The notes: generated by a model from the letters alone, not told the origin. A stretch of DNA of 64,000 nt from Deinococcus grandis (GCF_001485435.1 NZ_BCMS01000001.1:1435501-1499500); one strand, 5' to 3'; positions 23,461-31,499 are shown, counted from the stretch's first letter. A program made the numbers and translations.

Positions 23461-24081
23461 GTGCCCGCCGCGCAGCCCTGGCTGACCCACCCCGACCCCC
23501 TGACCCGGCAGGTCGCCCGCGCCTACGCGCAGGGTGCCTTCCTGATGGACAACGGCGACGGCGTGCAGTTCTACAGCGTCGACGACCGCGCCATCGTGCC
23601 CATGACCGAGGCTGACGGCCTGCACGTCGCCCGCCGCCTCCGCCGCGACCTGCGGCACTTCACGTACCGCGTGGATACCAACTTCGACGCCGTTCTCGCC
23701 GGGTGCCGCGGCCTGCTCCCCGGCAGCCCCCCCCGCGACGGCGAGTGGATCAGCGACGACCTCACCGCCATCTACGGCCACCTGCACGACACCGGCCTCG
23801 CGCACTCCTTCGAGGCGTACAGAGGCGGGGAACTCGCGGGCGGCGTCCTCGGCCTCGCCCTGGGCAGCGCGTTCATCGCCGAGAGCAAATTCCACCGCGT
23901 CACCAATGGCAGCAAGGCCGCCCTCATCGGCCTCGCCGGGCACCTGCACGCGCGGGGCTTCACCCTCCTCGACGCGCAGATCCAGAACCCGCACCTCCAG
24001 ACCCTCGGCGTGTACGAGATCAGCGCCGACGACTACGCCCACCGCCTCCAGGACGCCCTGGGCACCGACGCCACGCTGTAA
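23461..24081 (+). CDS. aat: leucyl/phenylalanyl-tRNA-protein transferase
   Basis: 206 residues from GTG 23461, right after the thioesterase stop. Family blocks present: LTRQVARAYAQGAFLM, HSFEAYRGGELAGGVLGLALGSAF, the ESKFHRVTNGSKAAL block containing the catalytic-site glutamate, and LLDAQIQNPHLQTLG. It transfers Leu or Phe to N-terminal Lys/Arg of proteins as an N-degron signal. The usual WWSP motif region reads QFYSVDDRAI, a known variation. Confidence 0.85.
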   Translation: MPAAQPWLTHPDPLTRQVARAYAQGAFLMDNGDGVQFYSVDDRAIVPMTEADGLHVARRLRRDLRHFTYRVDTNFDAVLAGCRGLLPGSPPRDGEWISDDLTAIYGHLHDTGLAHSFEAYRGGELAGGVLGLALGSAFIAESKFHRVTNGSKAALIGLAGHLHARGFTLLDAQIQNPHLQTLGVYEISADDYAHRLQDALGTDATL

Positions 24082-24091
24082 GGGAGACGCC

Positions 24092-24298
24092 ATGACCACA
24101 CTACCCGGCACCGCGACGAGTACAGACGTGATCATCTCGTACAGCTCTGCCTTGCCTGCACAGCTTGTAGTGGGTGGGCTCCTGCTCCTGCTGGTGGCAC
24201 TGGGAGCGCTGCGCTGGCCCCTCCTGCGCCGCGTCCTGCTGCTCACCGGAACGGTGACGCTGCTCGTCGCCCTGCTGCTGGCGAGGGGGCTCCCCTGA
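24092..24298 (+). CDS. small membrane protein
   Basis: 68 residues with two hydrophobic helices (LPAQLVVGGLLLLLVALGAL and VLLLTGTVTLLVALLLA) separated by RWPLLRR. GGGAG precedes the ATG by 6 nt; it follows aat by 10 nt. No family recognised. First of three tiny membrane-protein frames in a row. Confidence 0.55.
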   Translation: MTTLPGTATSTDVIISYSSALPAQLVVGGLLLLLVALGALRWPLLRRVLLLTGTVTLLVALLLARGLP

Positions 24299-24381
24299 GC
24301 CCCGCCCGCCGCGCTCGTCTCACCCGACGGCGTCGCCATTCTCACCTGCGCCGCCTCCCCTGGGCCCTGCGGGATGTGAGG

Positions 24382-24649
24382 ATGACCATGCGGCCTGGCA
24401 GACTCCAGGGCACCGAGGCCCACGCGACCTTGGGGCCCACGCCTGCCCGTCATCCTGCTGCTGATCGGCGGTGTTGGCTGCTTCCTGGGTGCGGTCCACT
24501 TCGGGTTAGATGCGGCGATGACGATGGCGCACTACAGCAACAGTGAACGGGAATTCAGTCAGGCCTTACAAGGCGCTGCTCCGTGTGTCCTGGGCGGCAT
24601 CCTGACAGGGGGTACGGCGGTTAGATGGGTGCCAAAAGGGAAGCCGTGA
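24382..24649 (+). pseudogene. small membrane protein with a frameshift
   Basis: From ATG 24382 the frame reads MTMRPGRLQGTEAHAT and then runs into an unrelated frame. The neighbouring frame, which has no start codon of its own, carries WGPRLPVILLLIGGVGCFL, then an AAMTMAHYSNSEREFSQAL segment and ends WVPKGKP at 24649. One extra T near 24430 (CCTTGGGG) separates the two. The end of this second frame overlaps the GTG start of the next gene as GTGA, so it was probably a real gene coupled to its neighbour. Could be a sequencing error instead. Confidence 0.5.
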
Positions 24650-24852
24650 GCGGCGCGCCCGGAAGCCGGACGGTGCCGGTGGTGATCGTGAACGCTGACC
24701 GGGGCGCACCGTGGGAGGTCTTCGCCCTGGCGTGCGCGCTGCTATTCCTAGCGTTCCGCTTTCGCCGGGTAGCCTGGGCGCGCTGGGCGCTGACCGGCGC
24801 GGGCGTGCTGGCCCTGATCGTGGCGGGCGTCCTGTGGGCGGCGCTGGCGTAG
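24646..24852 (+). CDS. small membrane protein
   Basis: 68 residues from GTG 24646, overlapping the upstream TGA as GTGA; the in-frame ATG at 24625 is the alternative. Two hydrophobic helices (VFALACALLFLAFRF and LTGAGVLALIVAGVLWAALA) separated by RRVAWARW, the same layout as the gene at 24092. No family recognised. Confidence 0.5.
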   Translation: MSGAPGSRTVPVVIVNADRGAPWEVFALACALLFLAFRFRRVAWARWALTGAGVLALIVAGVLWAALA

Positions 24853-24981
24853 CAGCTGGAAGACCGGCGAAGGGGATGCGTGGGCGCGTGCCTGGGCTTC
24901 CCCTTCGCCGTGCCCCTGGCCCGCTCGAGCGGCTCCCGGAACATCTTCCTGACGCCGGGCACATGATCCGGCCCCCACGGT

Positions 24982-25030
24982 CTAAGCCGGGCTTAGGGCG
25001 TCAGGGGGTTTTACTCAGACCTGAGTAAAA
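24982..25030. promoter_or_regulatory. two close palindromes in a convergent gap
   Basis: CTAAGCC-G-GGCTTAG at 24982-24996 and a 22-bp near-perfect palindrome at 25009-25030 with arms TTTTACTCAG and CTGAGTAAAA around AC. GGGCTTAGGG recurs at 24989-24998 and 25054-25063, the latter covering the HEPN-gene stop. They may be terminators for the converging genes or protein-binding sites. Confidence 0.5.
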
Positions 25031-25057
25031 GGGGGGCGGGCCGCTCGAAAGCTGGGC

Positions 25058-25462
25058 TTAGGGTTCGACTCCATGCCCGGTCACGAAGTCACGCACCGTT
25101 TTCAGGGCGGCGTCTGCCGTGCCTGTTTCGCGGGCGTACCACGCGGGAGATTCGCAGCCGTACCGCGCCCGCTGTGACAGTTTTTTGATGATCTGGAAGG
25201 CGTTGAGGGCCGTTTCTGCGGCCTGGGCATTCTGCCCGAAGTGCGCGCGGTAGACCTCTCTCACCTGATGCGGGAACTGATCGTAATGAACCTCTTCCCT
25301 CAGTCCCCGGCCCCCCACGGCCAGGAAGGCGCGCAGCCAGTGGACGGAAGCGTAAAAGCTGACGGTGATGTACCACTCGTACAGGTCCGGTTCAAAGTTG
25401 AAGCGGCTCAGGGCCGCTTCGTTCCGCTGTGCTTTCTCAACGTGGGCGTGTTTATTCCCCAT
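25058..25462 (-). CDS. HEPN-like small protein (candidate toxin/RNase)
   Basis: 134 residues, all-helical appearance. The block LYEWYITVSFYASVHWLRAFLA followed later by KKLSQRARYGCES matches the layout of uncharacterised HEPN proteins, where W.ITv.FYa.lH..ea.L precedes an R..ARY motif. A canonical R-x4-6-H motif is not clear, so RNase activity is uncertain. The start overlaps the upstream gene by 11 nt, implying coupling. Lies in a small low-conservation island next to a tRNA gene. Confidence 0.6.
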   Translation of the reverse strand: MGNKHAHVEKAQRNEAALSRFNFEPDLYEWYITVSFYASVHWLRAFLAVGGRGLREEVHYDQFPHQVREVYRAHFGQNAQAAETALNAFQIIKKLSQRARYGCESPAWYARETGTADAALKTVRDFVTGHGVEP

Positions 25463-25769
25463 GCTGAAAGTCGGAGTCCACTTCTACATTCAGGTCAACA
25501 CCGAAGGGCCGCACGGCGTCCTGCAGGGTGGCGCTTATCTCCATAGCCCGGTCGAAGCCGTAGTGAGCGTCCGGCATGATGACCTCTGCCGTGATGGTGC
25601 CGTCTGGCATGGGCTGCGCCGTCACGCTCAGGGGGAAGGCCAGGGCGGCTTCCAGGGCGGGGACGGCGTTCCCCAGTTCGGTCAGGGCGCGTTCAACGGG
25701 GGACGGTTTGACTTTCAAGTGGCCCATCTGGACGCGGCTTGAGTGTCTGAGCGTTGGCGTTGCGGTCAC
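25452..25769 (-). CDS. uncharacterised partner of the HEPN protein
   Basis: 105 residues from GTG 25769, chosen because a GGGGGG run lies 5 nt upstream. The frame can extend to GTG 25826. Content: HLKVKPSPVERALTELGN, a likely helix, then beta-rich VTAQPMPDGTITAEVIMP, then a helix and acidic tail VEVDSDFQ. It is not an MNT nucleotidyltransferase (no GSxxxG). The overlap with the HEPN frame suggests an antitoxin or regulator partner, by position only. Confidence 0.55.
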   Translation of the reverse strand: MTATPTLRHSSRVQMGHLKVKPSPVERALTELGNAVPALEAALAFPLSVTAQPMPDGTITAEVIMPDAHYGFDRAMEISATLQDAVRPFGVDLNVEVDSDFQHGE

Positions 25770-25797
25770 TGTTTCCCCCCTTTCTCGAAGTCCCGGA

Positions 25798-25838
25798 CTG
25801 TAACGCCCGGTGACAGAGACGCTCACACTACGTTACAG
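25798..25838. promoter_or_regulatory. inverted repeat upstream of the HEPN module
   Basis: Perfect 8-bp inverted repeat CTGTAACG (25798-25805) and CGTTACAG (25831-25838), centre-to-centre 33 bp, that is three helical turns. It lies 29-69 nt upstream of the chosen GTG start of the partner gene and would suit an autoregulator operator. Confidence 0.45.
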
Positions 25839-25934
25839 AGTGGCCCTGATCTTCGCATGAATAGGCCCACAATGTGCGGGGGTGTCCGGGCTTACCCTAT
25901 GGGCCATAACGGGGAAGTCGCTGAAAGCAAGAAT

Positions 25935-25951
25935 CCCCGTCTAGGACGGGG
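25935..25951. terminator. stem-loop after tRNA-Lys
   Basis: CCCCGTC-TAG-GACGGGG, a 7-bp stem with a 3-nt loop, followed on the plus strand by TTTTCT. It lies just downstream of the tRNA on the minus strand, where the tail is the weaker ATTCTT. Confidence 0.6.
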
Positions 25952-25956
25952 TTTTC

Positions 25957-26032
<76 letters not shown>

Positions 26033-26083
26033 AGGTGGTCTTGTCTCGCTGCGTGCCGTGTGGGCGCGTTCTCAGCGGGAGTG

Positions 26084-26112
26084 AGTATATGGGGGCGGGG
26101 CTGATGTGTCAA
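26084..26112 (-). promoter_or_regulatory. consensus sigma-70 promoter of tRNA-Lys
   Basis: On the minus strand TTGACA (26107-26112) and TATACT (26084-26089) separated by exactly 17 bp. It would start about 45 nt upstream of the mature tRNA. Very close to consensus, unlike most promoters here. Confidence 0.85.
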
Positions 26113-26159
26113 CACCCGCCCCGGCGGTTGCGCAGAAGCGGGTGATGGCGGGTGGGGCT

Positions 26160-27500
26160 TCAGCGTTTGAGGCTGGGGGGGACGTTCGGCATGCGGGGTG
26201 GTTTCATGCCCTTGCCGCCGGGGCCGCTCATGCGCTGGAGCATCTTCATCATGTCCTTCATCTGCTCGTGCATCTTCAGGAGTTTGTTGATGTCCTGCAC
26301 GCTGTGCCCGCTGCCTGCCGCGATGCGTTTGCGGCGGCGCCCGTCGATGATCTTGGGGTTGCGGCGTTCCTTGACGGTCATGGAGCTGATCATGGCGTCG
26401 ATGCGCTGCAGCTGCTTCTCGTCGATGTTGAAGCCTTCGGGCAGCGCGCGGCTCATGCCGGGGATGAGCTTGAGCAGGTCGCCCAGGGGGCCCATCTTGC
26501 GGATCTGCCGCAGTTGCAGCAGCAGGTCCTCCAGGTCGAAGTCGCCGGGTTTCTTGACTTCCATGGCTTTCAGGTCGGCCTGCTGGGCGCGTTCGATCAG
26601 GCCGAGCACGTCGCCCATGCCGAGGATGCGTCCCGCGACCCGGTCGGGGTGGAAGGCGTCCAGTCCGGCGATCTTCTCGCTGGTGCCCGCGAAGTAGATG
26701 GGTTTGCCGGTCACGCTGCGCGCGCTGAGTGCCGCGCCGCCGCGCGCGTCGCCGTCCATCTTCGTGATGATCAGGCCCGTGACGTTCACGCGCTGGTCGA
26801 AGGTCTGCGCGACGTTCAGCGCCTCCTGGCCGGTCATGGCGTCCACGACGAGCAGGCTCTCGGTGGGCTGCATGGTGGCCTGGAGGTCGGCCAGCTGGTC
26901 CATCAGTGCCTCGTCGATCTGGAGGCGCCCGGCGGTGTCCACGATGACGAGGTCGCGGAAGTCGGTCTTCAGGTGCTCGTCCACGCGACGTTTCGTCTCG
27001 GCGGGGCTCTCGCCGTCCGCGACCTTCAGGACCGGCACGCCCACCTGCTTGGCGAGGACTTCGAGCTGGTCGCGCGCGGCGGGACGCTGCGTGTCGGCCG
27101 CGACGAGCAGCACGCGGCGGCCCTTGCTCTTGTAGTGCGCGGCGAGCTTGCCGGTGCTGGTCGTCTTCCCGGCCCCCTGGAGGCCCACCATGAACCAGAC
27201 GTTGCCCTCGGTTTTCAGTTCCGGCTGGATGGTCTTGCCACCCAGGGTCTCGATCAGTTCGTCGTGCACGAGCTTCACGACGGTCTGCCCGGCGGTCAGG
27301 CTGCCCTCCACGGACTGCCCGACGGCCTTCTCGCTGACCCGCGCCACGAAGTCCTTCGCGACGCCGAAGTTCACGTCGGCTTCCAGCAGCGCCATGCGGA
27401 TCTCGCGCATAGCGGCCTTGACCTGCGCCTCGGTCAGCTGGCGTTCCTTACCCACCCGGTCCAGGATGTCCTGCAACTTGTTGCCCAGGGACTCAAACAT
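26160..27500 (-). CDS. ffh: signal recognition particle protein Ffh
   Basis: 446 residues. N domain, then G domain with GLQGAGKTTSTGKLA near residue 105, DTQRPAARDQL, VIVDTAGR, TKMDGDARGG and the GTSEKI closing loop. The Met-rich M domain contains LLLQLRQIRKMGPLGDLLKLIPGM and RRKRIAAGSGHSVQDIN, then MKDMMKMLQRMSG. It binds 4.5S RNA and signal sequences to deliver membrane proteins to FtsY. Confidence 0.97.
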   Translation of the reverse strand: MFESLGNKLQDILDRVGKERQLTEAQVKAAMREIRMALLEADVNFGVAKDFVARVSEKAVGQSVEGSLTAGQTVVKLVHDELIETLGGKTIQPELKTEGNVWFMVGLQGAGKTTSTGKLAAHYKSKGRRVLLVAADTQRPAARDQLEVLAKQVGVPVLKVADGESPAETKRRVDEHLKTDFRDLVIVDTAGRLQIDEALMDQLADLQATMQPTESLLVVDAMTGQEALNVAQTFDQRVNVTGLIITKMDGDARGGAALSARSVTGKPIYFAGTSEKIAGLDAFHPDRVAGRILGMGDVLGLIERAQQADLKAMEVKKPGDFDLEDLLLQLRQIRKMGPLGDLLKLIPGMSRALPEGFNIDEKQLQRIDAMISSMTVKERRNPKIIDGRRRKRIAAGSGHSVQDINKLLKMHEQMKDMMKMLQRMSGPGGKGMKPPRMPNVPPSLKR

Positions 27501-27568
27501 GCTGTCACGCTACCACGCAGCCCCATCCGCGTCTGTGCCGTGCATCCCGCCCTGTTACGCTGCCCGGC

Positions 27569-27850
27569 ATGGGCAAACTCGTCCGCGACCGCATCCCGGA
27601 CCTCTTCGGTGGGCAGACCCGCCTGCTGAACGGGGAGGAGTACCGCGCCGCGCTGCGCGCCAAGCTGCAGGAGGAGGTCGCGGAGTACCTCGACTCCGGC
27701 GAGCCCGAGGAACTGGCGGACGTGCTGGAGGTCCTGCGCGCCCTGGCGGCCCTGCACAGCCTGAGCCCCGAGGACCTGGAGGCGCTGCGCCGCGCGAAGG
27801 CGGACGTGCGCGGTGGCTTCGCGGGCCGGGTGTGGTGGACGTCAACCTAA
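27569..27850 (+). CDS. MazG-like / phosphoribosyl-ATP pyrophosphohydrolase-like protein
   Basis: 93 residues: KLVRDRIPDLF, then KLQEEVAEYL and EELADVLEVLRAL. The EExxE ... ExxD pattern is that of all-alpha NTP pyrophosphatases. The KLVRDxIP subgroup is usually annotated as phosphoribosyl-ATP pyrophosphohydrolase-like; substrate unknown. TACGCT ends 7 nt before ATG (leaderless). Confidence 0.8.
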   Translation: MGKLVRDRIPDLFGGQTRLLNGEEYRAALRAKLQEEVAEYLDSGEPEELADVLEVLRALAALHSLSPEDLEALRRAKADVRGGFAGRVWWTST

Positions 27851-27861
27851 CGCCCGTTAGG
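27846..27861. promoter_or_regulatory. TetR-type palindrome upstream of the thiolase gene
   Basis: CCTAAC-GCCC-GTTAGG, a perfect 16-bp palindrome containing CTAACGCCCGTTAG. It lies 10 bp upstream of the TATGCT -10 box (27872-27877), in the -35 region, and overlaps the stop codon of the upstream gene. It matches the CNAACGNNCGTTNG form that I recall for the Thermus TetR-family regulator PaaR. Confidence 0.6.
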
Positions 27862-27883
27862 CAGGGCGCGCTATGCTGCGCGC

Positions 27884-29065
27884 ATGCAAAGAGCAGTGAT
27901 CGTCGCGGCCAGCCGCACGCCCACCGGGAAATTCCTCGGCAGCCTCGAGAGTGTCAGCGCCGTCGACCTGGGCGCCACCACCCTGCGTGAGACCCTGCGC
28001 CGCAGCGGCCTCGACGCCGCCCTGATCGAGGAAGTCGTCATGGGGCAGGTCGTGCAGGCGGGCAGCGGACAGAACCCCGCCCGGCAGGCCGCGCTGAAAG
28101 CCGGACTGACCCACGAGGTCGGCGCCCTGACCATCAACAAGGTGTGTGGCAGCGGCCTGAAAGCCGTGATCCTCGCCGCGCAGAGCATCCGCGCCGGGGA
28201 CCAGCACGCCGTCCTCGCCGGGGGCATGGAAAGCATGAGCAACGCCCCGCACCTGCTGCCCGGCGCGCGCAAGGGCTACCGCCTGGGCCACGCGCAGGTC
28301 CTCGATGCGAACACTCACGACGGCCTGTGGTGCTCCATCAACGACGAGGGCATGGGCCTGACTGGCGAACGCGTCGCCGAAAAGTACGCGATCACGCGCG
28401 AGGAACAGGACGCCTACGCCACGCAGAGCCACCGCCGCGCCATCGCCGCGCAGCAGGAGGGCCGCTTCAATGACGAGATCGTCCCCATGACTGTCAAGGG
28501 CCGCAAGGGCGACACCGTCGTGGACACCGACGAAGGCCCCCGCGCCGATACCAGCGAGGAAACCCTGGGCCGCCTGAAACCCGCCTTCAAGAAAGACGGC
28601 AGCGTCACCGCCGGGAACGCCCCCGGCCTGAACGACGGCGCCGCCAGCCTCATGGTCGTCAGCGCCGACTTCGCCCAGGCACACGGCCTGACCCCCCTCG
28701 CGGAGATCATCGACTACGCCACCGGTGGCCTCGCCCCCGAGTGGGTCATGATGACGCCCGTCCCCGCCACGCAGAAACTCCTGACCAAGCTAGGCTGGCA
28801 GGCGGGCGACGTGGACCTGTGGGAACTCAACGAGGCGTTCAGCGTCCAGAGCCTCGCCGTCGCCCGCGAACTCGGCCTGGACCCCGAGCGCGTCAACGTG
28901 AATGGCGGCGCGGTCGCCCTCGGCCACCCCATCGGCGCCAGCGGCGCGCGCATCCTCGTGACCCTCCTGCACGCCCTGAAGCAGCAGGACAGGGAAACCG
29001 GCATCGCCACCCTGTGCATGGGCGGCGGCAACGGCCTCGCCCTGGCCGTCCGGAGGGTAGGCTGA
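27884..29065 (+). CDS. acetyl-CoA C-acetyltransferase (thiolase)
   Basis: 393 residues, the normal thiolase length. Nucleophile Cys88 in INKVCGSGLKAV, GGMESMSNAPHLL, His348 in GHPIGASGARI and Cys378 in CMGGGNG. It interconverts two acetyl-CoA and acetoacetyl-CoA, or acts in beta-oxidation. With the 3-hydroxyacyl-CoA dehydrogenase at 29867 it suggests short-chain acyl-CoA or fatty-acid degradation. Leaderless start with TATGCT 6 nt upstream and a TetR-type palindrome before it. Confidence 0.93.
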   Translation: MQRAVIVAASRTPTGKFLGSLESVSAVDLGATTLRETLRRSGLDAALIEEVVMGQVVQAGSGQNPARQAALKAGLTHEVGALTINKVCGSGLKAVILAAQSIRAGDQHAVLAGGMESMSNAPHLLPGARKGYRLGHAQVLDANTHDGLWCSINDEGMGLTGERVAEKYAITREEQDAYATQSHRRAIAAQQEGRFNDEIVPMTVKGRKGDTVVDTDEGPRADTSEETLGRLKPAFKKDGSVTAGNAPGLNDGAASLMVVSADFAQAHGLTPLAEIIDYATGGLAPEWVMMTPVPATQKLLTKLGWQAGDVDLWELNEAFSVQSLAVARELGLDPERVNVNGGAVALGHPIGASGARILVTLLHALKQQDRETGIATLCMGGGNGLALAVRRVG

Positions 29066-29070
29066 GCACC

Positions 29071-29379
29071 ATGACGACCCTGTGGATCATCGAGAGCACC
29101 TACCTCAAGCCCACCGACGAGATCGCCCAGGTCACGCCCGCCCACCGCGAATGGCTCGACCAGCACTACCGCAGCGGCGTGTTTCTCACCAGCGGCCGCA
29201 AGGTCGACAACACCGGCGGCGTGATCGTCGCGCAGGCCGACACCCTGCAGGAACTCGTGGACCTGTTCGACCACGACCCCTTCGTCACCAGCGGCTGCTC
29301 CCGCTACAAATACACCGCCTTCAACCCCGTCAAACGCGGCCGGGCCGTGCAGATCGAGGGCGTTCCTCTCGTGGAGTGA
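29071..29379 (+). CDS. YCII-family protein
   Basis: 102 residues, ferredoxin-like YCII fold: LWIIESTYLKP, HREWLDQHYRSGVFLTSGRK, then VDLFDHDPFV. These proteins have a conserved His-Asp pair and mostly unknown roles. A TAGGCT box overlaps the end of the thiolase gene 7 nt before ATG, so it may have its own leaderless transcript. Confidence 0.8.
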   Translation: MTTLWIIESTYLKPTDEIAQVTPAHREWLDQHYRSGVFLTSGRKVDNTGGVIVAQADTLQELVDLFDHDPFVTSGCSRYKYTAFNPVKRGRAVQIEGVPLVE

Positions 29380-29388
29380 GGTAGAGGT

Positions 29389-29829
29389 ATGACGTTCACC
29401 CGTACCCTTTCTGCCCTGGTCTGGGCGTTCGCGGCCATCCTGAGTGCCGCGCTGCTGGGGCTGATCCTGACGGGCGAGGCTGGCAGTCCGCAGGCCCTGC
29501 CGGTGTACGGCATCCTGGGTGTCATGGGAGGACTGACCGCCACCCTGAGCCGCCTCAGCGCACGTGTGCAGGAAGGGACCCTGAGCGTCTGGCTGGGCCC
29601 CGGTCTGTTCCGTCAGTTCTACCCCCTGACGGACATGGCGGGCGTGAACATCACGCAGATCGGCTCGCCATTCGCCGTGGGACTGCGCTTTCTGCCGGAC
29701 GGGTGGCTGTACTCGCTGGGCGGCACAGACTTCACGGAAGTCCACCTGCGGGACGGCCGCCGCCTCCTGATCGGTCTGGACGAGGTATCCGGTCTGCCGG
29801 ACGCCCTCCGGCGCGCCCTGCACCGTTGA
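29389..29829 (+). CDS. hypothetical membrane protein
   Basis: 146 residues with two N-terminal hydrophobic helices (LVWAFAAILSAALLGLIL and LPVYGILGVMGGLTATL). A soluble PH-like beta domain follows (LSVWLGPGLFRQFYPLTDM to LRDGRRLLIGLDE). The layout resembles small membrane PH-domain proteins. Follows the YCII gene by 9 nt with GAGG in between. Confidence 0.65.
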   Translation: MTFTRTLSALVWAFAAILSAALLGLILTGEAGSPQALPVYGILGVMGGLTATLSRLSARVQEGTLSVWLGPGLFRQFYPLTDMAGVNITQIGSPFAVGLRFLPDGWLYSLGGTDFTEVHLRDGRRLLIGLDEVSGLPDALRRALHR

Positions 29830-29866
29830 GCCGGGCTATTCAACACATTCACACACAGGAGTTCCC

Positions 29867-30703
29867 ATGAAATTCGGAGTGATCGGAGCTGGACAGATGG
29901 GCGGCGGGATCGCGCAGGTCGCCGCGCAGAGTGGATTCGATGTGGTCGTGCAGGACGTGAAGCAGGAGTTCCTGGACCGGGGACGCGCCGTGATCGAGAA
30001 ATCACTGGCGAAACTGCACGAGAAGGGCCGCCTGACGGACACGCCGGACGTGATCCTGGGCCGCATGGAGTTCAAGACGGACCTGAACGCGTTCGCGGAC
30101 TGCGATCTGGTCGTGGAGGCCATCGTGGAGAACGAGGGGGTGAAGGCGGACCTGTTCCGGCAGCTGGGGCAGATCGTGAAGCCCGAAGGGGTGCTGGCGA
30201 GCAACACGAGCAGCATTCCGATCACGGCGCTGGCGAGCGCGTCGGGCCGCCCGGAGCGGTTCATCGGGATGCACTTCATGAACCCCGTGCCGCTGATGCA
30301 GCTCGTGGAGGTCATCCGGGGCTACAGCACCAGCGACGAGACCGCGCAGTTCGTCACGCAGACCGCCGAGCGGATGGGGAAGACCCCCCTGGCCTGCAAC
30401 GACTTCCCAGGGTTCGTCAGCAACCGCATCCTGATGCCCATGCTGAACGAGGCCATCCAGTGCGTCATGGAAGGCGTCGCGGAACCCGAGGCCATCGACG
30501 GAATCATGAAACTCGGCATGAACCACCCCATGGGCCCCCTGACGCTGGCGGATTTCATCGGGCTGGACACCTGCCTCGCCATCATGGAAGTGCTGCACAG
30601 GGGGCTGGGCGACGACAAGTACCGCCCCAGCCCGCTGCTGCGCAAGATGGTGCAGGCGGGCCTGCTGGGCCGCAAGAGCGGGCAGGGCTTCTACACGTAC
30701 TGA
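29867..30703 (+). CDS. 3-hydroxybutyryl/acyl-CoA dehydrogenase
   Basis: 278 residues. NAD-binding GVIGAGQMGGGIA at the N-terminus, LVVEAIVENEGVKADLF, SNTSSIPIT, catalytic-region GMHFMNPVPLMQLVE, then FPGFVSNRILMPMLNEA and MNHPMGPLTLADFIGLD in the C-terminal helical domain. It oxidises 3-hydroxyacyl-CoA to 3-ketoacyl-CoA, the step before the thiolase. CAGGAG lies 7 nt before the ATG. Confidence 0.93.
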   Translation: MKFGVIGAGQMGGGIAQVAAQSGFDVVVQDVKQEFLDRGRAVIEKSLAKLHEKGRLTDTPDVILGRMEFKTDLNAFADCDLVVEAIVENEGVKADLFRQLGQIVKPEGVLASNTSSIPITALASASGRPERFIGMHFMNPVPLMQLVEVIRGYSTSDETAQFVTQTAERMGKTPLACNDFPGFVSNRILMPMLNEAIQCVMEGVAEPEAIDGIMKLGMNHPMGPLTLADFIGLDTCLAIMEVLHRGLGDDKYRPSPLLRKMVQAGLLGRKSGQGFYTY

Positions 30704-30738
30704 ACTGTATTGCTGACCCAGAAGTCAGCTTGAGGGAC

Positions 30739-30766
30739 GCGGGGTGCGTGTGCAGGGGCACCCCGC
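30739..30766 (+). terminator. terminator after the hydroxyacyl-CoA dehydrogenase
   Basis: GCGGGGTGC pairs perfectly with GCACCCCGC around a 10-nt loop, followed by TTTCGTGTT. It lies 36 nt after the stop codon. Confidence 0.8.
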
Positions 30767-31493
30767 TTTCGTGTTAGAACGCAGCATCGGACTTCAGGAG
30801 GGTCGATTCGGGGTGTTTGGCGAAGGCGCCTATTGCCGCTCCGGTGTTGACGGCGAGGCGGGTTCGGCCGCTTTCGGTCTGGGCGCGACATTCGATCTGA
30901 TCAGCATGGGCGGATTCACTGGATACGCCCTGGCAGGTGCAAACCTGCAGAATGGCAGCCCGGTCGTGTACGGCGGCGTTGGTGGTCGCTACGGTCTGGA
31001 GCTGTTTCCCGTTGAAGGGTTCGCGGAGGTCGGTGTACAGCGGTTGTCGACTGATCTGCTGGCCGTGACAGGACCGCGCGTCACCATTGGTCTGACGTAT
31101 CGCTCCTTCGTCGGTCCGCTGGCCAGCCTCGTCGCGCCTCCGGTACCTGCTGGAGACGGTAGTGGCACTCCGGCTGGTGGGGGTCTGCCTGCTCAGTGCA
31201 CGGTGTCTCCTGAAGAGGACCGGTCCGCGGCTCGCTCGGCGGCCGTGCGCGCTGCCAATCAGGCCCTGTCGGCAGCGGCCAGTTCCTACTCGGCGGGATT
31301 CTCCAGCTTCTCGTACCGCGTCAACATCACCAATGTCAGCATCAGTGGCAACAGTGCCACGGCTACGGGATCTATCACGATCAATCTGGTCAGTCGTGGC
31401 AGCGGCGAGCGGACCAGCGACACGTATCCTGGAACGGTGACGCTGGTGCGTGAGGGCTGCGGCTGGCGCGCGACCGGCTACTCGCGCGGCTGA
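30744..31493 (+). pseudogene. 5'-truncated outer-membrane/secreted beta-barrel-like protein
   Basis: The open frame begins inside the terminator and has no signal peptide. From about residue 14 it reads ERSIGLQEGRFGVFGEGAY and alternating beta strands (AAFGLGATFDLISMGGF, ALAGANLQNGSPVVYGGVGGRYG), as in small outer-membrane barrels. A C-terminal domain with CTVSPEEDRSAARSAA to VREGCGWRATGYSRG follows. The missing export signal suggests loss of the 5' end; GTG 30771 is the latest sensible start. No precise family recognised. Confidence 0.5.
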
Positions 31494-31499
31494 TCCCGG

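Noticed and set aside
25452..25769. HEPN partner as a minimal nucleotidyltransferase antitoxin
   Set aside because: It lacks the GSxxxG and acidic motif of MNT proteins.
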